Assembly: GCA_030613575.1 (NCBI GenBank)
Contig: JAUWLP010000008.1
Location: 1 to 32,892, forward strand
Direction: 5' to 3'
Length of the DNA: 32,892 nt
From: Desulfobacteraceae bacterium
GTDB taxonomy: Bacteria; Desulfobacterota; Desulfobacteria; Desulfobacterales; UBA11574
Both the position numbers and the translations under genes were made by a program. Shown here one piece after another: positions 1 to 8,400 of the stretch. Within the stretch, counting starts at the first letter, position 1. Every line of letters begins with the position of its first letter. The notes beneath the pieces were generated by a model, which searched no databases, was not told where the DNA came from, and saw only the letters and a list, made by a program, of their open reading frames with translations.

Positions 1-76
1 GTAATTTTTGTATTAATATTTTGCTTATACTAGCCATTTTTCCAGCTTTAACAACCAGTCATACAAGGAGGATAGC

Positions 77-469
77 ATGGCAAAGAAAAAAGGGAAATCT
101 GTAAGTTTTGATGCAATGGTAAAGTTCTTCATGCAGTATTATAATATTCCGACCCGGAAAGATATTGACAAACTCATGGCCAAAATGGATCATCTGGAAA
201 TGCTCATAAAGTCGTCTGCAATGACCGGCAAAGGCGGCCCCATCTCCGGTGTAAAAGCCTCCAAAAGCAAGGTATCAACCGGCAAGACCGCCACGACTTC
301 TACTGACGAGGCGCTGGAAGTAATTAAACGATTCAGAAAAGGTGTAGGATTTGCCAATATTCAAGCACGAACAGATTTTGGAGACAAAAAACTTCGTAAC
401 ATTATTTATCGTCTGCATAAAATGGGCAAAATTGTTCGCAAGAGTCGCGGCCTGTATATTGCTGCTTAG
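77..469 (+). CDS. Small basic protein with C-terminal winged-helix-like domain
   Basis: This 130-residue protein is not a family I can name. The first 50 residues are Lys-rich and then helical (a heptad-like stretch around residues 28-45 could be a short coiled coil). Residues 50-77 are a Ser/Thr/Lys/Gly-rich linker. The last 50 residues read as a winged helix: a helix with EVIKRF, a turn, a recognition-helix-like stretch with DKKLRNIIYRLHKMGKI, and a wing ending in RGLYIAA. A strong Shine-Dalgarno (AAGGAGG, positions 65-71) precedes the ATG. It may bind DNA and form oligomers through the N-terminal helix; that is inference from fold appearance only. It stands alone before the protease gene, separated by a 152-base spacer. 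Confidence 0.8.
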   Translation: MAKKKGKSVSFDAMVKFFMQYYNIPTRKDIDKLMAKMDHLEMLIKSSAMTGKGGPISGVKASKSKVSTGKTATTSTDEALEVIKRFRKGVGFANIQARTDFGDKKLRNIIYRLHKMGKIVRKSRGLYIAA

Positions 470-621
470 CTCCTTGGGAATTGCCGATTGTCGATTGAAG
501 ATTGGAAACTCGAAAAATAGTCGAGTGGTAAGTGGTTGATGATTTCCCGGCAGTTTGGTGGGGCTGAACTATTGGGGGAAAAACAATAAATTTTAAGTAT
601 TTTTAATTAAGGGTTTGCTTT
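470..621. other. Spacer with reiterated GATTG-type words and a small inverted repeat
   Basis: The spacer starts with reiterated words (gccGATTGtcGATTGaaGATTGG, 484-505), followed by a 5-bp inverted repeat ACTCG/CGAGT (508-526). No open reading frame of its own is convincing. The repeated short words resemble degenerate simple repeats rather than a regulatory site. Confidence 0.4.
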
Positions 622-3621
622 ATGAGTACGCTTTTGGATCACAACGATCCTAACATCAAAGAAGGAGACCATATTTACGGCCATTTTATCAGGCAGGTAG
701 TAGAACTTAAAGAAATCGGTGCATCTCTTTATCTGCTTGAGCATACCGTAACAGGTGCCAGGCATATTCACATCAGTAATAACGACAAAGAAAATACATT
801 CAGCGTAGCTTTTAAGACGGTCCCTTCTAATTCAACCGGTGTTGCTCATATCCTTGAACATACCGTTTTGTGCGGTTCTAATAAATTTCCCGTACGTGAT
901 CCGTTCTTTTCCATGCTTAAAAGAAGTTTGAGCACTTTCATGAACGCCTTTACTTCATCGGACTGGACCATGTATCCCTTTTCCACCCAGAACCGGACAG
1001 ATTTTTACAACCTCATGGATGTTTATCTGGATGCTGCTTTTTACCCCAACATTGAAGAGCTTAGCTTTAAGCAGGAAGGACACCGATTGGAAATAGAAGA
1101 GGGTACAAAAGACTCTGATTTGGTGAAACTGGTTTATAAAGGCGTTGTATATAACGAAATGAAAGGTGCCATGTCATCGCCGAACCAGGTGATGATCCGA
1201 TCCATTTTAAACGCTCTTTACCCTGAGACAACATACAGCTACAACTCGGGAGGAGATCCTGCGGTAATCCCTGAGTTGACATATGATCAACTTAAGGCTT
1301 TTCACAGCCGGCATTATCATCCCAGCAACGCTTTTTTTTATACATATGGGGACATGCCTTTAAGAGACCATCTCAAATTTATCAATGATAAAATCTTTAA
1401 GCATTTTGAAAGCATCGATCCTAAAACCGATGTTCCTTCCCAGCCCCGCTGGAGCAAGCCGAGAAAGAAGACATATTATTACCCATTGGACAAAAATGAA
1501 GATCCATCAAAAAAATGTCAGATTTGTGTGGCATGGCTCACCGCCGATATCAAAGATCCTTTTGAGGTGCTTGTTCTAACGCTCTTAGGCCAAATTCTTC
1601 TTGGCAATTCCGCATCTCCCCTGCGCAAGGCACTGATAGATTCAAAACTCGGAACAGCCCTTTGTGACGGAACCGGCTTTGATTCTGACAACAGGGATAC
1701 AATGTTTGTTTGCGGGTTGAAGGACGTCGAGGAATCTGTCGCAGACAAAATCGGATCCATAGTATTCGATGTTTTGGAGGATCTTTCCAAAAACGGCATC
1801 GATAAAAAAATGATCGAGTCCGCCATTCATCAGCTGGAGTTTCATCGTAAAGAAGTAACAAACACACCTTATCCATATGGTATCAAGTTGTTGTTGACAT
1901 TTGCCGGAAACTGGTTTCATGGAGGTGATCCGGCAAGAATTTTGCAGTTCGATACCGATCTTCAGAGGCTTCGGAATGAGATTTCTAAAGGGGCCTTCCT
2001 TGAGAACCGGATTAAAAAATATTTTCTGGACAATGCGCACCGGGTGCTTTTTACTCTTGTTCCTGATCAGCTCATGGAACAGAAAGAACGCGATCGAGTT
2101 GCCTCAGAACTCGATCGGATTAGTGCTGAAATGACCCCATCGGAGTTTGAGACAATAAAAGCAGCTGCCAGAGCTTTAAAACAATTGCAGGAAGAGCAAG
2201 AAGACGCTTCCTGTCTTCCAACTTTGGCACTTGAAGAGATTCTGCCTACAGTTCAAATTGTAAAAGCATCGAAATCAAATGACAACGTGCCGGCCGTTTG
2301 TTATCAACAGCCAACTTCTGGTATTTTTTATTTTGCAGCGGTTGCCGGAAGTGGATCTCTTCAAAAAGAATCGATTCCTCTGGTCCCTTTTTTCTGCCAC
2401 GCCTTCTCCAGGATCGGAACAACCTTACGGGACTATACAGACATGGCACAGCGCATTGATGCTTATACCGGCGGCATCGGCTTAGGTTGCCATGCCCGAA
2501 CGAGTTTTGGCGATACGGCGCACTGTCTTCCCCTGGTTGCGCTTAACGGCAAATGCCTGGTTCGGAATCAGGATAAAATGTTCGAAATCATGGAAGAACT
2601 GTTATGCAACTTCGATTTTTCAGATCTGGTGCGCTTAAAAAGCCTTTTTCTGGAGTACCGGGCAGGCCTGGAATCGATGATCGTCCAAAACGGCCACAGA
2701 TTAGCAATATCTCTGGCTTCAAGGAACTTTTCACTAACCAGTGCACTTAACGAAGCCTGGCACGGAGTTCAACAGCTGCAAACCATAAAGGCGATAACAG
2801 ACGATCTTACAGACGAAAAACTGAAATACGTTGCCAAGAAACTATATGTTATCGGGAAAACCCTTTTTACAAGTAACAACCTTAAAATGGCGCTTATTAG
2901 TGAAGACCATGCGATTTCAGAAGCATCTTCTTCAACAATCTCCATCCAGAAAGGACTTGAACAGGGGGAAGAGTTTTTTAAGTCGTCTCATGGATTTATG
3001 CCGCCGGAAATCGATTTGAGTGACCAAATCCCCATGGAGGGGTGGAGTACTTCGTCAGCCGTTTCATTTGTTGCCCGTACATTTGAGACTGTCCACCTGG
3101 AACACGAAGATGCGCCGGCCTTATCAGTGATAAGCAAGCTGCTTAGATCCTTGTTTCTGCACCGCGAGATTCGGGAAAAGGGCGGAGCATACGGCGGATT
3201 TGCCATATACAACTCTGAAGATGGGCTGTTTTCTTTCGGTTCTTACAGGGATCCACACATTGTTGCTACCCTGAAGATATACGATGATGCCAGGGGTTTC
3301 ATAAGATCGGGGAACTACAGTAGTGAAGACATCAAGGAAGCAATCCTGCAGGTATGTTCTGAAATTGACAAACCCGATCCACCGGGACCTGCGGCCAGAA
3401 AGGCTTTTTTCAGGAAAATCGTTTCTTTGTCAGATGACACCCGTGAACAATTCAAGCAAAGACTTCTCACTCTGACCCGTAATCAGGTCATAGACGTTGC
3501 CCAAAAATATTTCGATGACAGCAACGATAAACAGGCTGTGGCGGTGATATCGAATGAAGACAGATTGAATGCGGCAAACAAGCAGCTTGCGCACAATCCT
3601 CTAACACTATTCAGGATTTAG
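622..3621 (+). CDS. PreP-like M16C zinc metalloprotease
   Basis: This is a 999-residue M16C peptidase of the presequence protease type, a clamshell enzyme that degrades short unfolded peptides. The inverted zinc motif HILEH lies at residues 76-80 and the distal glutamate ligand is E179 in VVYNEMKGAM. The second half carries the inactive M16 repeats and, near residue 855, the EKGGAYGG segment that corresponds to the substrate-binding Arg/Tyr region of the family. Length matches the usual 970-1000 residues. No signal peptide is visible, so it should be cytoplasmic. The ATG at 622 has only a weak Shine-Dalgarno (TAAGGG about 9 bases upstream). mtnA follows three to nine bases after the stop, so the two are probably co-transcribed, although no metabolic link is evident. 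Confidence 0.93.
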   Translation: MSTLLDHNDPNIKEGDHIYGHFIRQVVELKEIGASLYLLEHTVTGARHIHISNNDKENTFSVAFKTVPSNSTGVAHILEHTVLCGSNKFPVRDPFFSMLKRSLSTFMNAFTSSDWTMYPFSTQNRTDFYNLMDVYLDAAFYPNIEELSFKQEGHRLEIEEGTKDSDLVKLVYKGVVYNEMKGAMSSPNQVMIRSILNALYPETTYSYNSGGDPAVIPELTYDQLKAFHSRHYHPSNAFFYTYGDMPLRDHLKFINDKIFKHFESIDPKTDVPSQPRWSKPRKKTYYYPLDKNEDPSKKCQICVAWLTADIKDPFEVLVLTLLGQILLGNSASPLRKALIDSKLGTALCDGTGFDSDNRDTMFVCGLKDVEESVADKIGSIVFDVLEDLSKNGIDKKMIESAIHQLEFHRKEVTNTPYPYGIKLLLTFAGNWFHGGDPARILQFDTDLQRLRNEISKGAFLENRIKKYFLDNAHRVLFTLVPDQLMEQKERDRVASELDRISAEMTPSEFETIKAAARALKQLQEEQEDASCLPTLALEEILPTVQIVKASKSNDNVPAVCYQQPTSGIFYFAAVAGSGSLQKESIPLVPFFCHAFSRIGTTLRDYTDMAQRIDAYTGGIGLGCHARTSFGDTAHCLPLVALNGKCLVRNQDKMFEIMEELLCNFDFSDLVRLKSLFLEYRAGLESMIVQNGHRLAISLASRNFSLTSALNEAWHGVQQLQTIKAITDDLTDEKLKYVAKKLYVIGKTLFTSNNLKMALISEDHAISEASSSTISIQKGLEQGEEFFKSSHGFMPPEIDLSDQIPMEGWSTSSAVSFVARTFETVHLEHEDAPALSVISKLLRSLFLHREIREKGGAYGGFAIYNSEDGLFSFGSYRDPHIVATLKIYDDARGFIRSGNYSSEDIKEAILQVCSEIDKPDPPGPAARKAFFRKIVSLSDDTREQFKQRLLTLTRNQVIDVAQKYFDDSNDKQAVAVISNEDRLNAANKQLAHNPLTLFRI

Positions 3622-3624
3622 TTT

Positions 3625-4743
3625 TTGATTATGAAAATAGACGGCAAAGCTCTCCGGCCCATTTGGCTTGATTCGGATTTAAATGTTGTAAAAATTATCG
3701 ACCAGAGACGTCTTCCCCACGAATTTGTAATCGCGGATCTTGAAACAGTTGATGATGTTATCGCGGCCATCAAAGAGATGTATGTAAGAGGTGCGCCCTT
3801 AATAGGGGTAACGGCTGCGTACGGAGTATATCTTGCCGCCTTGAATTCACCGGTTAAAACCGTTGGGAATAACTACCTGATAGAGGAATGCAAAAGGTTA
3901 AAAGCGGCCAGACCCACGGCTGTTAATCTTGCCTGGGCTGTGAATAAAGTTTTATCTGAGGTGTTAACACTAAACAACGCCTCAAAAAAAATTAGTATGG
4001 CACGTAAGGAAGCCGAAAAGATTGCCGAGGCAGAAGCTGAAAACTGCCGAAAAATCGGCGAACACGGATTAAGTCTGATTCATGAAATAAGCCGTAAAAA
4101 ACAAGGAGATACCGTTAATCTGCTTACCCATTGTAACGCCGGATGGCTGGCCTGCATCGAGTATGGCACAGCTACGGCGCCGATCTATGCAGCATTTAAT
4201 AACGGAATAGATATTCATGTATGGGTTGACGAAACCAGACCCCTCAACCAGGGTGCAAGGCTGACGGCATGGGAACTTGGTAAACATGGTGTCAAACACA
4301 CGGTCATAACAGACAATGCCGGCGGCCATCTTATGCAGCACGGTATGGTTGATATGGTCATCGTCGGTACCGACAGAACAACTTTCACCGGAGATGTTGC
4401 CAATAAAATCGGAACGTATCTCAAGGCCCTTGCAGCCAGGGACAACAACATACCTTTCTATGTTGCCCTGCCATCCAGCACTTTCGACTGGAAGATAAAA
4501 GATGGAATAAAAGAGATACCCATAGAAGAGCGCGATCCGGATGAAATAAGGTATGTCCAGGGATTGGACCGGGGGACTATCAGAAGTGTATTAATTTCTC
4601 CGAAAGAAAGTCCGGCTGCCAATTTTGCCTTTGATGTCACACCGGCAAGACTTGTTACCGGTTTTATAACAGAAAGGGGGGTCTGTAAGGCATCAGAAAA
4701 AGATATACTCGGTCTGTTTCCTGAAAAGAAAGTATCAATTTAG
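3625..4743 (+). CDS. mtnA: S-methyl-5-thioribose-1-phosphate isomerase
   Basis: This eIF2B-related isomerase converts 5-methylthioribose-1-phosphate to methylthioribulose-1-phosphate in salvage of S-adenosylmethionine by-products. Family landmarks are RGAPLIGV (residues 55-62), the catalytic cysteine in LLTHCNAG (C170), TRPLNQGARLTA, and the catalytic aspartate in IVGTDR (D250). The 372-residue length is typical. The start is ambiguous: TTG at 3625 has AGGA (3613-3616) at 8-base spacing, while an in-frame ATG at 3631 sits 14 bases away and removes two residues. No other salvage gene (mtnP, mtnK, an aldolase) is in the window. The end overlaps the convergent small gene by nine bases. Confidence 0.95.
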   Translation: MIMKIDGKALRPIWLDSDLNVVKIIDQRRLPHEFVIADLETVDDVIAAIKEMYVRGAPLIGVTAAYGVYLAALNSPVKTVGNNYLIEECKRLKAARPTAVNLAWAVNKVLSEVLTLNNASKKISMARKEAEKIAEAEAENCRKIGEHGLSLIHEISRKKQGDTVNLLTHCNAGWLACIEYGTATAPIYAAFNNGIDIHVWVDETRPLNQGARLTAWELGKHGVKHTVITDNAGGHLMQHGMVDMVIVGTDRTTFTGDVANKIGTYLKALAARDNNIPFYVALPSSTFDWKIKDGIKEIPIEERDPDEIRYVQGLDRGTIRSVLISPKESPAANFAFDVTPARLVTGFITERGVCKASEKDILGLFPEKKVSI

Positions 4744-5067
4744 CTTTATAAAAATAATCACCTCTTCCTCTTTGTGCATTCTGCTTCTCGGCTTTGAAAT
4801 ATCCTCATTTTTTTGGAGTTCAACACGCCTTATATTATATCCTTCTTCTAGATGCCTGGATAGGGCCCTTGTCATATTTTGCTGAACATTTTCATCATTT
4901 TGAAATGCAAGTTTTTTACGAACGGTCACCGTTTCTTCGATCTCGTATTGATCTTCGGCCTGATGCGAATTTTCCTTTGCCTTCTCGCTGGTTGACAAAA
5001 ATAAGTTTGAGATGCTCTCCAGACCCCTTCTATCCTTTATACCTCTTTCCAGGCTCTTGTTTTCCAT
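4735..5067 (-). CDS. Small charged protein downstream of ParA
   Basis: I do not recognise this 110-residue protein. It is highly charged, with an acidic Gln/Glu-rich middle (residues 30-50, predicted helical), an IEETVTVRKKLAF segment, and a basic C-terminal third. A stop codon directly precedes its ATG, so the start cannot lie further upstream; AAGGGGG sits about 11 bases before it. It lies 56 bases downstream of parA on the same strand. Its 3' end overlaps the convergent mtnA by nine bases, which argues for a retained gene. By position it could be the ParA partner, as small basic or coiled-coil proteins often are in parB-less ParA systems. That role is inference. Confidence 0.65.
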   Translation of the reverse strand: MENKSLERGIKDRRGLESISNLFLSTSEKAKENSHQAEDQYEIEETVTVRKKLAFQNDENVQQNMTRALSRHLEEGYNIRRVELQKNEDISKPRSRMHKEEEVIIFIKLN

Positions 5068-5123
5068 TTAGAATGCGGCCCCCTTGCCCCCCTTTTTTGA
5101 TTAAGTCGTTATTTATTACCTTT

Positions 5124-6110
5124 CTATCCATCCTCATCGCTTAAAAAAGAATTCGTGGATTTGGTGGCAATAGCTTCAACCATCTGTGAATAATTGGATT
5201 GAGGAGAATGAGGGGAAAAATTCTCCATCTCAGAAATTGGCTGCTCAATCCCAGGTGGTTTCACGGACATATCAATATATTCTTCTGTCTTTTGTAAAAT
5301 ATCTTGCGTCACGTTCAAGGTGTTGAGGTCCGGGTACATCCTGGCCGCCTCTTGGCGAATAACCTCCTCAGCCAAGTTTTCGTAATCCTTATGACCAATG
5401 GCATTTTTATCATAATCTCCAACAGGCAAGCCACAATCTGCCGTTTCCCTGAGGCGGATATTGTAACGAATTACCGTTTCAAAGACATTGTTCCCAAATT
5501 CCGCTTTAACCTTCTCTAGAACAATCCTGGAGTAGCGTGTCCTGCGATCATACATTGTGATAAGAGCACGAGATCTAACATCATGGCCAATTTTGTCCTT
5601 AAGCAGGATGATGATATCTAAGAGTTTGGCAACACCACGAAGAGAAAAAAGGCTCATATCGATTGGGATAATCACTTCCTCGCAAGCACGAAGGGCATTA
5701 AAACATAGGTGTCCAATGCTTGGGGGGCAATCAATTATTATGTATTCATATTGTTCTTTGAGTGCCTGAATAGCCTGAAATAGCCTATCTTCCCTGCCCT
5801 CCATCCCTGAAAGCTCTTGTTCGACTGCACTGAGGATCAGGCTTGAAGGAGCAAGATCAAAGTTGTCTTTAATAGGCACCAAAATATCCTTAATCCCTAA
5901 CGATTTATTTTCCTTTGGCGTTATGACATCATAGATGCTATTCTTACGATCGGAAGGCTTTACGTTTAGACCCATGGTTGCGTGGGCCTGAGGATCAAAA
6001 TCAATGAGCAATACCCTCTTCCCTTTTAAAGATAAAGAAGACGAAAGGTTAATGGCTGTTGTTGTTTTACCACATCCTCCTTTTTGATTCGCACTCGCAA
6101 TAACTCTCAT
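5124..6110 (-). CDS. parA: ParA/Soj-type ATPase, orphan
   Basis: This 328-residue deviant Walker-A ATPase has KGGCGKTT at residues 10-17, the switch I/Walker A' segment LLIDFDPQAHAT, and Walker B IIIDCPPSIG, all diagnostic of the ParA/MinD group. Such ATPases form nucleotide-dependent dimers that bind DNA nonspecifically and position cargo. After about residue 255 there is a family-atypical tail of some 70 residues rich in Glu/Ser/Pro. No parB-like gene or repeated parS-like site was seen nearby; the only candidate partner is the 110-residue gene downstream. The start is well supported by AAGGAGGAG a few bases upstream. The role (chromosome, plasmid-like or organelle/cluster positioning) is undetermined. 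Confidence 0.92.
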   Translation of the reverse strand: MRVIASANQKGGCGKTTTAINLSSSLSLKGKRVLLIDFDPQAHATMGLNVKPSDRKNSIYDVITPKENKSLGIKDILVPIKDNFDLAPSSLILSAVEQELSGMEGREDRLFQAIQALKEQYEYIIIDCPPSIGHLCFNALRACEEVIIPIDMSLFSLRGVAKLLDIIILLKDKIGHDVRSRALITMYDRRTRYSRIVLEKVKAEFGNNVFETVIRYNIRLRETADCGLPVGDYDKNAIGHKDYENLAEEVIRQEAARMYPDLNTLNVTQDILQKTEEYIDMSVKPPGIEQPISEMENFSPHSPQSNYSQMVEAIATKSTNSFLSDEDG

Positions 6111-6170
6111 AAATCTCCTCCTTTTTTCTATTTGCGAACAGTTGTTATCCTCTCGACAGTATTAAGCGAC

Positions 6171-6199
6171 AAATTCCCCCTTTAAGAAAGGGGAAATTT
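6171..6199. repeat. Hairpin repeat, C-run/G-run palindrome
   Basis: AAATTCCCCCTTT (6171-6183) is followed by a 3-base AAG loop and AAAGGGGAAATTT (6187-6199), a 13-bp stem with one mismatch. A related C/T-rich block (cccccttgccccccttttttg, 5081-5101) lies at the parA-to-small-gene junction. Such C-run hairpins are familiar dispersed spacer elements in deltaproteobacterial genomes. Here it lies 60 bases upstream of the parA start. Confidence 0.6.
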
Positions 6200-6373
6200 T
6201 ATTACCTTGTTCATGAGAACTTGAGCTTTCAAATTATCTTCTATATTAAATAAAAAGCTTTTTCAAGAGAAAATACGACATATAGTGTTATTTTTTTGAT
6301 CACCCCCCAGTTATTGTATGTTGTTGATTTTCGGGATAGATGAGATTATTATTTCTGTTGTTTTTTGTTTTTC

Positions 6374-6401
6374 TTGACATTTCAAATTATTACGATAAAT
6401 T
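6374..6401 (+). promoter_or_regulatory. Candidate sigma-70 promoter for the AOR gene
   Basis: TTGACA (6374-6379), a 16-base spacer, and TAAATT (6396-6401) lie about 90 bases before the AOR start. The -10 is embedded in a short palindrome, ACGA-taaatt-TCGT (6392-6405), which could be an operator. No known regulator motif is recognised. Confidence 0.5.
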
Positions 6402-6490
6402 TCGTGACAGTACGGCATTTTGCAATCCATCAGGTTATTATATGACCGGATGAATATTTAATATCCTTCAATCGCACAATGGAGGTTTTC

Positions 6491-8227
6491 ATGGACAAAA
6501 TTCTAAGAATCAATATGGGAAATGAAGGTGGACCTCAAGCCAGTGAAGAACCGTTGGGTGATTATGCCGGTTTGGCCGGCCGCGGCATGACATCGGCAAT
6601 TGTTGCCACAGAAGTGCCGCCACTTTGTCACCCGCTCGGAAAATACAATAAACTGATCATTGCCCCCGGGATGCTTAGCGGAAGCCATGCCGCTCAGTCC
6701 GGGCGAGTTTCGGTAGGGTGTAAAAGCCCCCTTACCGGCGGGATCAAGGAAGCCAATTCCGGCGGCCAGGGTGCTCAAGTCCTCGCCCGGTTAAAATATG
6801 CTGCCATTGCACTCGAAGGTAAACCCAAAGATAACACCCTTTACAAAGTGGTTATTAACAAAGACGGAGTAGAAATAATTCCCGATAACAGTCTTAAAAT
6901 GGTGGGGAACTACGATTTGATTGATAAGATAAAGTCAGAATACGGTGACAAGGTTGCCTGCATCTCCATCGGTCCGGCCGGCGAAATGAAAATGGCTGCC
7001 GCTACGGTTGCCTTTACCGACATGGAGCAACGACCGACTCGTCATGCTGGTCGAGGCGGTGTTGGTGCCGTTATGGGGTCCAAAGGCGTCAAGGTCATCG
7101 TGTTAGATGATAGCGGGATGCCAACGAGGTCTCCCAAGGATCCGGAAAAGTTTAAAGCGGCAAACAAGGAGTTTGTCCGGGGCCTAAAAAAACATCCAAT
7201 AACGGGCCAAGGGCTTCCTTCATTCGGAACCAACATATTGACCAATCTGATAAACGAAGCCGGCGCATTACCAACTCATAATTTTCAAACCGGCCGCTTT
7301 GATGGTGCCGGCAATATCAGCGGCGAAACTCAGTCTAAGATCATGAAGTCCCGCGGGGGTACGGTCGCAAAAGGCTGCCACAAAGGCTGCGTCATCCGGT
7401 GCTCGGGCATCTACAATGATAGAGATGGCAACTACCTGACCAAACGGACGGAATATGAGACGGTCTGGGCCCACGGTGCCAATTGCTGCATTGATGATAT
7501 GGATGCCATTGCCATGCTTGACCGCCTGGACGATGATTACGGTCTGGATACCATCGAAATGGGCGCCGCCATCGGTGTGGCCATGGAGGCCGGACTGGCC
7601 AAGTTCGGTGATGGCGAAGCTGCTATTAACCTTTTAAAGGAAGTCGGCAAAGGAACGTCGTTGGGGCGTATTCTCGGAAGTGGGGCCGCTGTAACCGGCA
7701 AGGTTTTTGGTGTTGAACGGGTTCCCGTGGTCAAAGGCCAGGCCATGCCGGCCTACGATCCCCGCTCGGTCCAGGGTATTGGGGTGACCTACGCCACCAG
7801 CCCTATGGGCGCCGACCACACGGCCGGCTATGCGGTTACCGCCAATATCCTCGGTGTTGGTGGCACCGTGGACCCACTGAAACCTGAAGGTCAGGTGGAA
7901 CTTTCCCGAAACCTCCAGATTGCCACGGCCGCCATCGATGCAACCGGATTATGCTTATTTATTGCGTTTGCGATTCTGGATCAGGAGGATACGTTCAATG
8001 CCATGATTGACATGCTCGGGGCATTTACCGGTCAGGATCTTACTGCTGACGACGTAGTCGCATTAGGGAAAAAGATACTTGACTATGAAAAAGATTTCAA
8101 TACCCGGGCAGGCTTCACATCAAAGCAGGATCGGCTGCCCGATTTCTTTAAAAATGAACCTCTGCCGCCCCACAATGTAACTTTTGAGGTCAAAGACGAA
8201 GATCTTGACCAGGTATTTAACTGGTAA
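6491..8227 (+). CDS. aor: Aldehyde:ferredoxin oxidoreductase (tungsten/molybdenum)
   Basis: This enzyme of the AOR family oxidises aldehydes to carboxylates (or the reverse) with ferredoxin, using a bis-tungstopterin and one [4Fe-4S] cluster. The start is ATG 6491, because GGAGG (6481-6485) sits just before it; an in-frame ATG at 6479 would overlap that site. The 578-residue protein has the N-terminal pterin domain, three cluster cysteines C296-x3-C300-x3-C304 (GCHKGCVIRC), the GLDTIEMG motif near residue 351, and the distal cysteine C488 in ATGLCLF. The first spacing is x3, not the x2 of the Pyrococcus enzyme, so it belongs to another branch and the substrate is unknown. No redox partner, transporter or pterin synthesis gene is adjacent. 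It is expected to be cytoplasmic. Confidence 0.92.
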   Translation: MDKILRINMGNEGGPQASEEPLGDYAGLAGRGMTSAIVATEVPPLCHPLGKYNKLIIAPGMLSGSHAAQSGRVSVGCKSPLTGGIKEANSGGQGAQVLARLKYAAIALEGKPKDNTLYKVVINKDGVEIIPDNSLKMVGNYDLIDKIKSEYGDKVACISIGPAGEMKMAAATVAFTDMEQRPTRHAGRGGVGAVMGSKGVKVIVLDDSGMPTRSPKDPEKFKAANKEFVRGLKKHPITGQGLPSFGTNILTNLINEAGALPTHNFQTGRFDGAGNISGETQSKIMKSRGGTVAKGCHKGCVIRCSGIYNDRDGNYLTKRTEYETVWAHGANCCIDDMDAIAMLDRLDDDYGLDTIEMGAAIGVAMEAGLAKFGDGEAAINLLKEVGKGTSLGRILGSGAAVTGKVFGVERVPVVKGQAMPAYDPRSVQGIGVTYATSPMGADHTAGYAVTANILGVGGTVDPLKPEGQVELSRNLQIATAAIDATGLCLFIAFAILDQEDTFNAMIDMLGAFTGQDLTADDVVALGKKILDYEKDFNTRAGFTSKQDRLPDFFKNEPLPPHNVTFEVKDEDLDQVFNW

Positions 8228-8244
8228 ACAAACTTTTTTCATTC

Positions 8245-8318
8245 TGCCACAAAGGTACCAAGACACTAAGAAAGAATAACAAAATAAAATCCTTCGTGTC
8301 TTTGTGCCTTGGTGGCAA
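8245..8318. repeat. Hairpin repeat family A, copy 1
   Basis: The left arm (8245-8274, beginning TGCCACAAAGGTACCAAGAC) and right arm (8291-8318, ending TGTGCCTTGGTGGCAA) form a long imperfect stem around an A-rich loop. It sits between the convergent AOR and glycosyltransferase genes. A second copy of the same sequence (23758-23814) also lies between convergent genes. Confidence 0.75.
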
Positions 8319-8400
8319 ATATTTCTTGGTTCTCTCCGAGCCGTAGGCTCTACGAGCTGGAGGCCGGCTTGTCCGGGTTGGGCAGATGTCTTGCGATTTC

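Larger units (their letters stand above)
6111..6490. other. Divergent spacer between parA and the AOR gene
   Basis: This 380-base AT-rich spacer separates divergent genes. It contains the parA Shine-Dalgarno, a 13-bp hairpin repeat (6171-6199), long T-runs, and a promoter candidate for the oxidoreductase (6374-6401). No coding potential was seen on either strand. Confidence 0.7.

Noticed and set aside
4794-5144. Plus-strand 116-codon frame opposite the small ParA-linked gene
   Set aside because: The composition is rich in Phe/Pro/Leu without a coherent membrane pattern, and there is no ribosome site. The opposite strand fits the parA transcription unit better.
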